Shown piece by piece: positions 6,844 through 16,324 of a stretch of DNA of 40,231 bases. Within the stretch, counting starts at the first letter, position 1. Each line of letters opens with the position of its first letter. The notes below the pieces were generated by a model. That model saw only the letters and a list, made by a program, of their open reading frames with translations, was not told the origin of the DNA and searched no databases. A program made the position numbers and the translations under genes. Origin of the DNA: Clostridia bacterium (GTDB lineage Bacteria > Bacillota > Clostridia > UBA1212 > UBA1255); the NCBI GenBank assembly GCA_017560765.1, contig JAFZEI010000025.1:1-40231 (forward strand), in the 5' to 3' direction.

Positions 6844-7272
6844 GTGTTTTATGGAGATAGTTTCGTCACCATTGACACAAAAGGCAGGACAGCTATTCCT
6901 GCAAAATTCAGAGAAGAGCTCGGCGATAAGTTTTTTCTTATGCGGGGCTTTGATTTGTGTGTATCCGTTTATCCCGCAGAGAGATTTGAAAAGCTTGCAC
7001 AGTCTTTCAAAGAGATGCAGACATCAGACGAGGCTTACAGAATATTATCGAGAAGAATTCTTGGCTCTGTTCAAGAAGTTGAATGTGATGCGCAGGGCAG
7101 ATTAAGTATTTCTCAACCTCTTCGTGAGTTTGCAGGATTTAAGAAAGAGATCCACGTTTTAGGTACAGGTGACCATATTGAGTTATGGGATAAGGACGAA
7201 TACGACCGTTATTATAATCGCTATTGTACAGGTGAATCTTTTGCCGAAGCATCAAAGAGCTTAGACTTCTAA
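6844..7272 (+). CDS. mraZ: Transcriptional regulator MraZ
   Basis: A 142-residue protein with two tandem SpoVT/AbrB-like domains (residues 5-50 and about 78-125). The first begins FVTIDTKGRTAIPAKFREEL, and the second contains VECDAQGRLSISQPLREFAG. These are the DXXGR signatures of MraZ. The family forms ring-shaped oligomers that bind repeats ahead of the division and cell wall operon. The start is GTG 6844, preceded by AAAGGGG. It is the first gene of the cluster; rsmH follows after 12 bases. It probably binds the three boxes at 6528-6552. Confidence 0.96.
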   Translation: MFYGDSFVTIDTKGRTAIPAKFREELGDKFFLMRGFDLCVSVYPAERFEKLAQSFKEMQTSDEAYRILSRRILGSVQEVECDAQGRLSISQPLREFAGFKKEIHVLGTGDHIELWDKDEYDRYYNRYCTGESFAEASKSLDF

Positions 7273-7284
7273 TGGTGTAAAGAT

Positions 7285-8256
7285 ATGGCAGAATTCAGTC
7301 ATGAACCGGTATTGTTACAGGAATGTATAGAAATGTTAAATATAAAGCCTGACGGTGTTTATATTGACGGAACTTTGGGCGGAGCAGGTCATAGCTCGCA
7401 CATTTTACAGAAATTAGGCAAAAATGGTATTTTAATTGGTTTAGACCAGGATATAGATGCAATCAGAGCGGCTTCTGCAAGATTGGAGAAAGTGAAAAAA
7501 GACTATAAGAGCGAAGCAGAATATGCTATAGTCAAAACAAACTTTGAAAAGATGTCAGAAGCAGCAGAAGATGTTTTAAAAGATAAAGGAAGAGAATTGA
7601 AGATTGATGGTATTTTACTTGACATAGGAGTATCGTCATATCAGTTCGACGAACCTGAAAGAGGATTCAGCTATCGCTTTGATGCACCTTTAGATATGAG
7701 GATGAATCAAGAAGCTGAATTAAACGCAAAAACTGTAGTTAATGAATATTCAGAAAAAGAGCTGATAAGAGTAATTCGTGACTATGGAGAAGAAAAATGG
7801 GCTGTTGCCATAGCAAGAGCAATTTGTAAAAAAAGACAGGTAACACCTATTGAAACAACTTTTCAGCTGACAGAAGCTGTGAAGGCTGCTATTCCGCCAA
7901 GAGCGAGGCAGGAGGGCGGTCATCCGGCAAAAAGAACATTTCAGGCAATCCGTATTGAAGTTAACAAAGAGTTAGAGGTACTTGAGAACGGAATTGATGC
8001 TGCACTCGACATTTTGAGCGAAAATGGTCGTTTGTGCATAATTACGTTTCACTCTTTAGAAGATAGGATTGTAAAAAACAAATTAAAACAGGCTGCAAAT
8101 CCGTGTACATGTCCGGCAAGTTTTCCGGTATGTGTCTGCGGAAAAAAGTCAAAGGGGAAAATTATTACAAACAAACCTATTGTTGCCACCGAAAATGAGC
8201 AGTCGGTGAACAATCGTTCTCACAGCGCCAAGTTGCGAGTTTTTGAAAAAAGATGA
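7285..8256 (+). CDS. rsmH: 16S rRNA m4C1402 methyltransferase
   Basis: RsmH (MraW) uses S-adenosylmethionine to methylate N4 of C1402 in 16S rRNA at the ribosomal P site. The 323 residues match the family. Visible motifs are [13 protein letters not shown] at the N-terminus, [16 protein letters not shown] (cofactor-binding loop, about residues 28-43), [13 protein letters not shown] near 107-119 and [12 protein letters not shown] near 253. ATG 7285 lies 12 bases after mraZ. The position after mraZ is conserved in nearly all bacteria with this cluster. Confidence 0.97.
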   Translation: MAEFSHEPVLLQECIEMLNIKPDGVYIDGTLGGAGHSSHILQKLGKNGILIGLDQDIDAIRAASARLEKVKKDYKSEAEYAIVKTNFEKMSEAAEDVLKDKGRELKIDGILLDIGVSSYQFDEPERGFSYRFDAPLDMRMNQEAELNAKTVVNEYSEKELIRVIRDYGEEKWAVAIARAICKKRQVTPIETTFQLTEAVKAAIPPRARQEGGHPAKRTFQAIRIEVNKELEVLENGIDAALDILSENGRLCIITFHSLEDRIVKNKLKQAANPCTCPASFPVCVCGKKSKGKIITNKPIVATENEQSVNNRSHSAKLRVFEKR

Positions 8257-8304
8257 GTTTGTAGTAAGTAAAAAGAACAAAAGATAACAGGTGGGGACTA
8301 AAAA

Positions 8305-8814
8305 ATGAATAGGGGAAACAACGCGTATCAGTACGATTATAACGCAACTCAGGAGGAGTATATAATTCCTGAAGAAAAAATAGAGGAAAAGAGAATTATA
8401 CTCACTGAGCTTAGAAGAAAGAAAGAAGACAAGAAGACAAAACGCAATATTATTGTTGGTATTACCATACTTGTAATGATGGGATTGACAGTCGCTTTCC
8501 GATATGCATCGGTTACACAGATCAATTACGAAAATCATAAATTAGAGCAGGAATACCAGCAAAAAACTGCAGTAGTGCAAAATCTTCAAGTAGATATCGA
8601 AAGCAATATGAATATTGCAGAGATAGCTGAAATAGCAGAAACAAAGCTTGGAATGCATAAACCGTTTTCTTATCAAATTAAATACATTGATGTAGAAACA
8701 CCGGATCAAACGGAGTATAAAAATACAGAATTTACAAAAGAGGAAAATAATGATGATATTCCGTTTGTTAAAAGATTGTTTAAGGATATAAAGCAGTTTT
8801 TTGGAGTGATATAA
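8305..8814 (+). CDS. ftsL: FtsL-like division protein
   Basis: A 169-residue bitopic membrane protein with a charged cytoplasmic N-terminus of about 50 residues. One membrane segment (about residues 51-70, IIVGITILVMMGLTVAFRYA) is followed by a coiled coil with ENHKLEQEYQQKTAVVQNLQ and a short outer tail. Size, topology and position between rsmH and the transpeptidase gene all fit FtsL, which joins FtsB/DivIC and FtsQ/DivIB in the divisome. Sequence conservation in this family is low, so the call rests mainly on architecture and context. A GGTGGGG ribosome binding site precedes ATG 8305. Confidence 0.82.
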   Translation: MNRGNNAYQYDYNATQEEYIIPEEKIEEKRIILTELRRKKEDKKTKRNIIVGITILVMMGLTVAFRYASVTQINYENHKLEQEYQQKTAVVQNLQVDIESNMNIAEIAEIAETKLGMHKPFSYQIKYIDVETPDQTEYKNTEFTKEENNDDIPFVKRLFKDIKQFFGVI

Positions 8815-8865
8815 TTACGGGAGCACGGCATATATTTTACCGTATAGGACAGGAGGCATGGTAGG

Positions 8866-11184
8866 GTGGCTAAGAATTCCCGTAATGTTGACCGTGACAG
8901 CGGCAATAAAACAAAAAAGAATAATGTAATTAGGGCAGTGATGTCATACGAGAGTGAGGACAGAGACGATAAGATTGCAGGAAAATCAATTGCAGTTTGT
9001 GTTGCGGTTATGGCTCTTTTGGCAGTACTGCTTTTTCGCTTTGCTTATTATCAATTTATAAAGGGAGATTATTATACCAAAAAGGCATATACACAGCAAA
9101 ATTCATGGAGGACAATTTCTGCCAAACGAGGCACTATTACAGACAGAAACGGGAATGTCTTGGCAATCAGTGTATCTTCTTATTTAGTTAATGTAAATCA
9201 AAAAATTATACATGATAATCCGTCAAAAGGTCTGACAGTAGAGCAATACCAAGAAAAAATAGCAAAAGGCTTGTCACAATATCTAAATATGGACTACAAT
9301 CTCATTTTAAAGCAGATAAAAACAGAGGGTAGATATAAACTAATAGCAGAAAATATAAATTTGGAAAAAGGCGAAGCAATAAAAGCTTGGTTAAAAGAAG
9401 AAAAAATAAAAGGTGTTTATGTAGATGAAGATACTACGCGTTATTATCCTAACGGAAATCTTGCAAGCCATCTTATTGGTTTTACCGGAAAAGATGATCA
9501 AGGACTCGTTTGCGGTGTTGAAGTTGCGTTAGATGAGCTACTTACCGGTACGGATGGCAGAATAATCACAGCAGTTGATGCGGCGGGCAATGAACTGCCG
9601 TATGATGAGGTGACAAGACTTGATCCTACAGATGGATATAATGCAGTTCTTACGATAGATGCAACTATTCAAAGTATGGTCGAAAAGGCGTTAAAGGAAA
9701 CAATCAGCGAATTTAACGTAATCAAAGGCGGAGCAATTGTTGTAATGCAACCTGATACATGCGATGTTTTGGCTATGGCATCTTATCCTGATTTTAATTT
9801 AAATGATCCGTATGCGGCGCCTCCCGGAGAAGATGAGAGCACATGGATAGGTAATACGGAGGATAACGTAAAAAAACTCTATGAAACTGTTTGGAGAAAC
9901 AAAGCACTCACAGATACGTATGAACCGGGATCTACATTTAAGTCCATTACGGCCGCTATGGGTATTGAAGAAGGCCGTATAAACAAAAATTCGATTGTAA
10001 GTGACGCACCTCTTGATTTGTCAGGTTGGCAAATTCGTTGTTGGAGAAAATATCAGGACCACGGCTCAGAAACTTTTGCCGACGCAGTTAAAAATTCCTG
10101 TAACCCTGTATTTTCAAAGCTTGCCCTTGATATAGGAATTGATAAGTTTTATGAGTATATAGAAGCTTTTGGGTTTAAAAGCAAAACAGGAATCGTACTT
10201 TCTGGAGAAGCTAACAGTATTTTCCATACTAATCCTACGGAAATTGACATGGCTGTTACGTCTTTCGGACAAAGAGTTCAGATTACTCCCATACAATTGG
10301 CAACGGCGTATTGCTCAATTGCTAACGGTGGAAAACTTATGAAACCCAGAATTGTAAAGGAAATTACTGACAGTAACGGAATTGTTGTAAAAAGCTATGA
10401 ATCCCAAGTCGTTCGTCAAGTTATTTCAGAAAGCACATCAAAAGAGCTTATGAACATGTTGGAACAAGTTGTAGCTTCAGGTACGGGAAGTAACGCATAC
10501 GTTTCAGGTTACAGAGTTGCAGGTAAAACCGGAACTTCACAAACAACTACATCAGAAACAGATGGCCGTTACATAGCATCATTTTGCGGAATAGCACCTG
10601 CTGATAATCCTGAAGTTGTTATTTTAGTAATGCTTGATCACCCGGCGCCGGAAGATGGCACATCAGCCTCAGGAGGTAAGCATGCGGCACCTGTAGCAGG
10701 AGACCTTATTGAAAAAATACTTACATATATGGAGATTGAAAAAAGATATACTGAGCTCGACAAAACAAGCATGATGGTAAAGAAATACGTTCCGAATGTA
10801 TCAAACAAGACAGTAGAAAAAGCCATTGAAGAACTAAAAGCGCAAGGATTTTCTTACATTATTGCAGACGCTGACTCAAGTGCGGACTTGTCAAAGCTTA
10901 TAGTTACAGAGCAAATTCCACGATATAATTCATACGTTATGTCCGGCTCAAGCGTTGTGCTTTATACGAGTCAAGAAAGCACAAGAAAAACAGTAACTGT
11001 GCCAAATCTTGTTGGATATTCTCTTGCGGAAGCAGTAGAAACACTGAATAATATGGGACTTAACGTTCACGCAAATAACATTGGAAACGTAGTTTCGCAA
11101 AGCATAGAGGCGGGAACGGTCGTAAACAAGGGCTCTGTAATAGAATTGGAATTAATTAATAATGATACGGAGGTTGCAGGTTGA
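8866..11184 (+). CDS. ftsI: Class B penicillin-binding protein with PASTA domains
   Basis: A 772-residue D,D-transpeptidase of the FtsI/SpoVD/PBP2x type that cross-links peptidoglycan during septation or spore cortex synthesis. It has one membrane segment (about residues 43-65) and a dimerisation domain (about 85-240) with SAKRGTITDRNG. The transpeptidase domain contains S356-T-F-K359, S411-C-N413 and K554-T-G556. Two C-terminal PASTA domains follow (about 642-708 and 710-769, starting VPNVSNKTV and VPNLVGYSL). GTG 8866 follows AGGAGG (8851-8856) at 9 bases. Which paralogue it is, vegetative FtsI or sporulation SpoVD, cannot be settled here. It overlaps the murE start by one base. Confidence 0.94.
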   Translation: MAKNSRNVDRDSGNKTKKNNVIRAVMSYESEDRDDKIAGKSIAVCVAVMALLAVLLFRFAYYQFIKGDYYTKKAYTQQNSWRTISAKRGTITDRNGNVLAISVSSYLVNVNQKIIHDNPSKGLTVEQYQEKIAKGLSQYLNMDYNLILKQIKTEGRYKLIAENINLEKGEAIKAWLKEEKIKGVYVDEDTTRYYPNGNLASHLIGFTGKDDQGLVCGVEVALDELLTGTDGRIITAVDAAGNELPYDEVTRLDPTDGYNAVLTIDATIQSMVEKALKETISEFNVIKGGAIVVMQPDTCDVLAMASYPDFNLNDPYAAPPGEDESTWIGNTEDNVKKLYETVWRNKALTDTYEPGSTFKSITAAMGIEEGRINKNSIVSDAPLDLSGWQIRCWRKYQDHGSETFADAVKNSCNPVFSKLALDIGIDKFYEYIEAFGFKSKTGIVLSGEANSIFHTNPTEIDMAVTSFGQRVQITPIQLATAYCSIANGGKLMKPRIVKEITDSNGIVVKSYESQVVRQVISESTSKELMNMLEQVVASGTGSNAYVSGYRVAGKTGTSQTTTSETDGRYIASFCGIAPADNPEVVILVMLDHPAPEDGTSASGGKHAAPVAGDLIEKILTYMEIEKRYTELDKTSMMVKKYVPNVSNKTVEKAIEELKAQGFSYIIADADSSADLSKLIVTEQIPRYNSYVMSGSSVVLYTSQESTRKTVTVPNLVGYSLAEAVETLNNMGLNVHANNIGNVVSQSIEAGTVVNKGSVIELELINNDTEVAG

Positions 11185-12668
11185 TGAATTTATATGATGT
11201 TATAAAAACTAATGAAATAACAACAGAATATAATGGTACTTATGACATTAGCAAAATTAATATAAAAACAATAGAAATTGATAATAGAAAATGCGTAGAA
11301 GGTTCATTGTTTATCTGCATAGAGGGTTATGTTACAGATGGACATAAGTTTGCTCAAAAAGCTGTAGTAGCAGGAGCAGTTGCTGTTGTCGCGAAAAATC
11401 CGGAAGCTCTTGCCAAATATGGAATAGCTTTAGATGTACCTGTTATTTACACAAAAGACACACGCAAAGCCTTGGCGGCTTTTAGTGCATCTCTATACGG
11501 AAATCCGTCGCACAAAATCAGTCTTGTGGGAATTACAGGCACAAAAGGAAAAACAACAACCTCATATATGATAAGGTCTATATATAAAGCGGCAAAACTT
11601 GACACAGGTCTTATCGGCACAATATGCAATAAAATAGGAGACGAAGAAATCCCCACAGAGCGCACAACACCGGAGGCAAATGTATTGCAGGAATTACTCT
11701 GCAAAATGAAAGAAAGAGAAATTAATACATGTATTATGGAGGTTTCCTCTCAAGGATTGCACCTTGACAGAGTAGGTTTTTGCAAATTTTCTACAGCAGT
11801 ATTCACAAACCTCTCAAAAGACCATATAGGCGAGAATGAACACGCGAATATGGAGGAATATGCAGAGGCAAAGGCAAAGCTTTTCTCTATGTGTGGCAAT
11901 GCTTTAATTAATGCTGATAACTCTTATTCTCATATCATGATAGAAAGTGCAAAAAAATCGTCAGCAAAAATTTATACTTACGGTATAGATTGTGAGAGTG
12001 ATTTTAAAGCAGAAAATATAGTAAAAAATTTTAACGGTGTGGAGTATGACATTGTTACCGCAAAAGAAACATATCATATAAAGGTGCCTATACCGGGGAA
12101 ATTCAGCATATACAACTCACTTTGCGCTTTTGCATGTGCGTATATAGAAGGAATCTCTCCGAAATGTGCAATAGACGGATTGGAAAACGTATTTGTACCG
12201 GGAAAAGCAGAAAATGTTCCAACAGGTAAAGATTTTTCTGTATTAATCGATTATGCCCACAATCCTGACAGCTTTGAAAATATATTGACAACAGTTAAAG
12301 AGTATGCTAAAAGAACTATTTTTGTTTTTGGCTGCGGTGGCGACCGTAACAGGCCGAGAGCTCTTATGGGAGAAACTGCCGGTAAATTTGCTGATTTTAC
12401 GATAATTACATCAGATAATCCTAGAAGTGAAAATCCCGAGAGCATAGTGAAGGATATAGAAAAAGGCATAATTCCCACGGGCGCAGACTATATTTGTATT
12501 GTGGACAGGAAACAGGCTATTGAGTATGCAATAAAAAATGCACAGCCCGGTGATGTTATTATTTTGGCAGGAAAAGGACATGAAACAGAACAGATTTTTG
12601 CAGACAGAACTGTCCATTTCGATGAAAGAGAAATAGTGAGAGAAATTTTGAGAGGAATAGAGGAATAA
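11184..12668 (+). CDS. murE: UDP-MurNAc-tripeptide synthetase, meso-DAP type
   Basis: MurE adds the third stem-peptide residue to UDP-MurNAc-L-Ala-D-Glu with ATP. The 494 residues comprise an N-terminal UMAG-binding domain, the central ATPase domain with GITGTKGKTTT (residues 116-126) and the C-terminal ligase domain. D411-N-P-R414 is the motif that in known enzymes selects meso-diaminopimelate over lysine, which agrees with asd and dapA at the end of the window. ATG 11184 overlaps the preceding TGA (TGATG), and GGAGG (11169-11173) is its ribosome binding site; an in-frame TTG at 11181 is less likely. Confidence 0.96.
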   Translation: MNLYDVIKTNEITTEYNGTYDISKINIKTIEIDNRKCVEGSLFICIEGYVTDGHKFAQKAVVAGAVAVVAKNPEALAKYGIALDVPVIYTKDTRKALAAFSASLYGNPSHKISLVGITGTKGKTTTSYMIRSIYKAAKLDTGLIGTICNKIGDEEIPTERTTPEANVLQELLCKMKEREINTCIMEVSSQGLHLDRVGFCKFSTAVFTNLSKDHIGENEHANMEEYAEAKAKLFSMCGNALINADNSYSHIMIESAKKSSAKIYTYGIDCESDFKAENIVKNFNGVEYDIVTAKETYHIKVPIPGKFSIYNSLCAFACAYIEGISPKCAIDGLENVFVPGKAENVPTGKDFSVLIDYAHNPDSFENILTTVKEYAKRTIFVFGCGGDRNRPRALMGETAGKFADFTIITSDNPRSENPESIVKDIEKGIIPTGADYICIVDRKQAIEYAIKNAQPGDVIILAGKGHETEQIFADRTVHFDEREIVREILRGIEE

Positions 12669-12675
12669 GGTAATT

Positions 12676-14073
12676 ATGAATCTGAACATAAAAAAAATTG
12701 CAGAATATACTTCAGGTACATTGTACGGCGATAAGGATGTTATTGTTACAAATGGTGTTATTGACTCGAGAAAAGCAGAGCAAGGCAGTCTTTTTATAGC
12801 TCTTAAGGGAGAAAATACAGATGGTCATCGTTTTGTTGAGACTGCATTTAAAGCAGGTGCCGCTGCAGCAATGGTGCAAAAAGGATATTCCGTAGCAGCT
12901 GAAGACAGAAATGTTGTGGCAGTTGATAACACAGAAAAGGCGATGGGTGACATAGCTGCCGGGATAATACGCGAAAGAGGAAACTCTCTTATAAAAGTGG
13001 CAGTGACAGGCAGTGTAGGTAAAACTTCCACAAAAGACATGATTGCTTTTGTTCTTGCGCAGAAGTACAAAACACTTAAATCTAAGCTTAATCACAATAA
13101 TGAATTAGGTCTGCCGTTAACAGTTATGGGATTGGAAAAAGAGCATCAGGTACTTGTTGCGGAAATGGGAATGCGCGGCATGGGACAGATTGAATATCTT
13201 ACAAATATTGTTAAACCTGACATTGCGGTTATTACAAATATAGGAGTTGCGCACTTAGAACTCCTTGGTTCGAGGGAAAACATTCTGAAAGCCAAACTTG
13301 AGGTTTGTAAAGGTATGAAGGCTGACAGCACACTTGTGCTTAACGGTGATAATGATATGCTTTCTCAAGAAAATATTGTGCGTAATATTTTGTCGGAATA
13401 TGGTGTTTCGTGTCCGAATATTATATATTTTGGTACAGAAGGTAATTCTGATTATAAGGCAGAAAATATACACGGTAGCAACTATTTACTCTTTACACCG
13501 TCAGGGGAGAAATTTGAGATTCGTCTTAAGGTTCCCGGTGTCCACAATGTGTATAACAGCATGGCGGCAATTTGCGTTGCAAATTCTGCAGGGATTTCTG
13601 TAGAGGATGCTGTAAGAACTCTTTCTGAGTTTGGAAAAGACGTTTCAAGACAAAAAATCATCGAAATGCCATGGGGATACATAATTGACGACACATATAA
13701 TGCAGGTCCGGAGTCTATGGAGGCATCGCTTTCTGTATTGGGAGAAATGAAAGCAGATTTAAAAATTGCTGCTTTGGGAGATATGCTTGAGCTTGGAGAA
13801 ATGACTGAAAAATCCCACAGTAAAGTCGGAATGCTTGCTGCTAAACATGCGGATATACTCCTTGCGGTAGGTCATAATTCTATGTTATATTATGATGTGT
13901 TTTCGGGGGAGAAAAAAATACATACAAATGATTCGGCGGCAGGAGCCAATGTGTTGCTTCCGCTGATAAAAGAGTACATCTGTAAAGGAAAACGACTTGC
14001 CATACTTGTAAAGGGTTCAAATGCTATGAAAATGAATATTATTTCCGAAGCCTTGATTCATTTTGGCGTATAA
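12676..14073 (+). CDS. murF: UDP-MurNAc-tripeptide D-Ala-D-Ala ligase
   Basis: MurF joins D-Ala-D-Ala to the UDP-MurNAc tripeptide, completing the pentapeptide precursor. The 465 residues have the Mur ligase layout: an N-terminal substrate domain with VIDSRKAEQGSLFIALKGEN, the ATP loop VTGSVGKTSTKD near residues 111-122, and EMGMRGMGQIEYL near 170. The C-terminal domain contains DDTYNAGPESMEA, a MurF hallmark. ATG 12676 lies 7 bases after murE, inside the cluster. Confidence 0.96.
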   Translation: MNLNIKKIAEYTSGTLYGDKDVIVTNGVIDSRKAEQGSLFIALKGENTDGHRFVETAFKAGAAAAMVQKGYSVAAEDRNVVAVDNTEKAMGDIAAGIIRERGNSLIKVAVTGSVGKTSTKDMIAFVLAQKYKTLKSKLNHNNELGLPLTVMGLEKEHQVLVAEMGMRGMGQIEYLTNIVKPDIAVITNIGVAHLELLGSRENILKAKLEVCKGMKADSTLVLNGDNDMLSQENIVRNILSEYGVSCPNIIYFGTEGNSDYKAENIHGSNYLLFTPSGEKFEIRLKVPGVHNVYNSMAAICVANSAGISVEDAVRTLSEFGKDVSRQKIIEMPWGYIIDDTYNAGPESMEASLSVLGEMKADLKIAALGDMLELGEMTEKSHSKVGMLAAKHADILLAVGHNSMLYYDVFSGEKKIHTNDSAAGANVLLPLIKEYICKGKRLAILVKGSNAMKMNIISEALIHFGV

Positions 14074-14099
14074 GTTGCAAAACACGGAGGTTTATTTAT

Positions 14100-15074
14100 A
14101 TGACAACTAAGTTGACAATTGCTTTTTTAGTTACGTTTGCAGGAGCGGTGTTGCTGGCTCCGTTTTATATTCCGCTTTTAAGACGTTTGAAATTTGGGCA
14201 GACAATCAGATACAATGGGCCGCAAACTCATCTTAAAAAGCAGGGTACACCTACTATAGGAGCTCTTATTTTTATTACACCGCTTATAATTGTTTCCCTT
14301 GTGATGTATTTTGCTGATATTGCACCTCAGATAATTCCGTTGCTTTGGACTACGGTTGGCTTTGCTTTTGTTGGTTTTCTTGATGATTTTATCAAAATCA
14401 GAAAAAAGAGCAAGGACGGTTTAAAACCTTACCAAAAAATGGTTCTGTTATTTGTTGTTTCTTTAGCTTTTGTTTTTTATATTACTTATAAAGATTATGT
14501 TAATAATTCTATCATTATTGAGTTTTTTGGGTTAAAAGCAAGCTTGAATATTTCATGGCTTTTTATTCCGTTTTCTGTGCTTGTACTTCTTTCTGCAACA
14601 AATGCAGTTAATCTTACAGACGGTCTTGACGGTTTGTGTGCAGGATCCTCGTTCATTGTTTGTATGTTGTTTACGGCAATTTCTATTATGCTGTGCCCAA
14701 ATGATTCTGTTGCATATTTTTCTGTTGCAATGGCAGGCGGATTGCTCGGGTTTTTATTATTCAATGCAAATCCGGCAAAAGTATTCATGGGAGACACAGG
14801 CTCTTTGGCTATAGGCGGAGCAATAGGTGCTTGCGCAATTATGCTTCAAAGACCGTTGATTCTTATTATTGCAGGTGCAGTTTTTGTAATAGAAGCATTG
14901 TCCGTAATACTTCAGGTAGGTTTCTTTAAGATGACGAAAGGCAAGAGACTTTTCCGTATGGCGCCTATACACCATCATTTTGAACTTTGCGGATGGAGTG
15001 AACGAAAAGTTGTTATAGTATTTTGGATTTTTACGTTACTGTGCTGCATATTAACTTTTTTATCCATAAAATAA
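14100..15074 (+). CDS. mraY: Phospho-MurNAc-pentapeptide transferase
   Basis: MraY transfers phospho-MurNAc-pentapeptide from UDP to undecaprenyl phosphate on the inner face of the membrane, forming lipid I. The 324-residue polytopic protein (about ten membrane segments) shows the cytoplasmic loop signatures GTPTIGALIF, FLDDFIKI, NAVNLTDGLDGL, FMGDTGSLAIGG and APIHHHFEL, which include the catalytic aspartates and the histidine cluster. GGAGG lies about 8 bases before ATG 14100. In most Firmicutes murD follows; here ftsW follows directly. Confidence 0.97.
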   Translation: MTTKLTIAFLVTFAGAVLLAPFYIPLLRRLKFGQTIRYNGPQTHLKKQGTPTIGALIFITPLIIVSLVMYFADIAPQIIPLLWTTVGFAFVGFLDDFIKIRKKSKDGLKPYQKMVLLFVVSLAFVFYITYKDYVNNSIIIEFFGLKASLNISWLFIPFSVLVLLSATNAVNLTDGLDGLCAGSSFIVCMLFTAISIMLCPNDSVAYFSVAMAGGLLGFLLFNANPAKVFMGDTGSLAIGGAIGACAIMLQRPLILIIAGAVFVIEALSVILQVGFFKMTKGKRLFRMAPIHHHFELCGWSERKVVIVFWIFTLLCCILTFLSIK

Positions 15075-15121
15075 TCTGATTTTTAAAAGTAAAGCAAGCA
15101 AAGAAAGGGGAGGTGGAGCAA

Positions 15122-16312
15122 GTGATTCCGTCTGATAATAAAGAAAGAAAGAATAAGAGTAATTCAATGGAGGACGTGAAGCGGCGTGTACGTGAAAGCA
15201 TACGATATAATCAGCCTGATTTTTGGTTGCTTTTATCAATCGTTTTACTTTTAGGTTTGGGAACCATGATGGTTTTCAGTGCCAGCTCTGCCACTGCCTA
15301 TGCATCGAAGGCAGGTTCTGCCTATGCAGTACTTAAAGACCAGCTGTTAAATGCTGTTATAGGTGTTGTTGCAATGGCTTTTGTGAGCTTTATAGATTAT
15401 AAGTTTTTAGCAAAATTTACAATTCCTTTTTTTATTGGCTGCAATGTTCTTTTGGTGCTTGTTCAGGTTATGGGTATAACTCTTAATTATGCAAAGCGTT
15501 GGCTTAAAATCGGAATAACATTTCAGCCTTCGGAATTCTACAAAATTGCAGTTATTCTTTTTCTGGCCTATGTTTTTTCGAAACCTGGTTTGTCTCACAA
15601 GGCAGTGCGTTTGATGGGTGTGGTAATATATATTATTCCCGTTGGAGTAGGTATACTGCTTCTTGCTTTGCAACCACATATAAGCTGCGTTATGATAATA
15701 GGTCTCGTTATGGTGGCAATGATGTTTGCCGGCAGGGTTAAATTGCCAACATACATTTTAATGGCTGCAGGCGTTGTAGGATTGGCGGCAGTTGTTTTTG
15801 CCTCCGGAATGGTTGACTTCTCATATATAGGCGAGCGTTTTACCACATTCCTTGATCCTGAACGTGATACATCAGGTGACAGCTACCAAATTATGCAATC
15901 TCTGTATGCAATTGCATCCGGCGGACTTTTTGGAAAGGGATTTGGTCAGGGTGTCCAGAAATACCTTTATTTGCCTGAACCGTACAACGATTTTATTTTA
16001 TCTATATTGGCAGAAGAACTTGGTTTTGTAGGCGTAGCTCTCGTTCTCGGCTTATTTGCATTGTTTATTTGGCGAGGCTTTAAGATTGCACGTCATGCGC
16101 CTGATAAATTTTCTTCGCTTACTGCCTTCGGAATTACCATGTTGATTACAGTTCAGGTTTTAATGAATGTTGCAGTTGTAACGTCTTCTATGCCTGTTAC
16201 GGGAATTTCTTTACCGTTTTTTAGCTATGGAGGAACTTCACTTGTTATTCTGTTGGCGGGTATGGGAATTCTTCTTAATATTTCAAAACAGTCTCATTAT
16301 GACAAGTTTTAA
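15122..16312 (+). CDS. ftsW: FtsW/SpoVE SEDS glycosyltransferase
   Basis: A SEDS-family peptidoglycan polymerase of 396 residues that works with the class B PBP encoded upstream. There are about ten membrane segments after a basic N-terminus of about 30 residues. Family motifs are visible: MMVFSASSATAYA, the GITFQPSEFYKIA region, the long outer loop with DSYQIMQSLYAIASGGLFGKGFGQG and LPEPYNDFILSILAEELGF, and PVTGISLPFFSYGGTS. I chose GTG 15122, about 8 bases after AAGGGGAGG, over GTG 15113, which lies within that site. It is the last gene of the cluster and converges on murA. Confidence 0.94.
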   Translation: MIPSDNKERKNKSNSMEDVKRRVRESIRYNQPDFWLLLSIVLLLGLGTMMVFSASSATAYASKAGSAYAVLKDQLLNAVIGVVAMAFVSFIDYKFLAKFTIPFFIGCNVLLVLVQVMGITLNYAKRWLKIGITFQPSEFYKIAVILFLAYVFSKPGLSHKAVRLMGVVIYIIPVGVGILLLALQPHISCVMIIGLVMVAMMFAGRVKLPTYILMAAGVVGLAAVVFASGMVDFSYIGERFTTFLDPERDTSGDSYQIMQSLYAIASGGLFGKGFGQGVQKYLYLPEPYNDFILSILAEELGFVGVALVLGLFALFIWRGFKIARHAPDKFSSLTAFGITMLITVQVLMNVAVVTSSMPVTGISLPFFSYGGTSLVILLAGMGILLNISKQSHYDKF

Positions 16313-16324
16313 TTACCGCCCCAT

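Noticed and set aside
12712-13095. Antisense frame of 127 codons within murF
   Set aside because: It has no ribosome binding site and a cysteine- and histidine-rich composition typical of a shadow of the sense gene.
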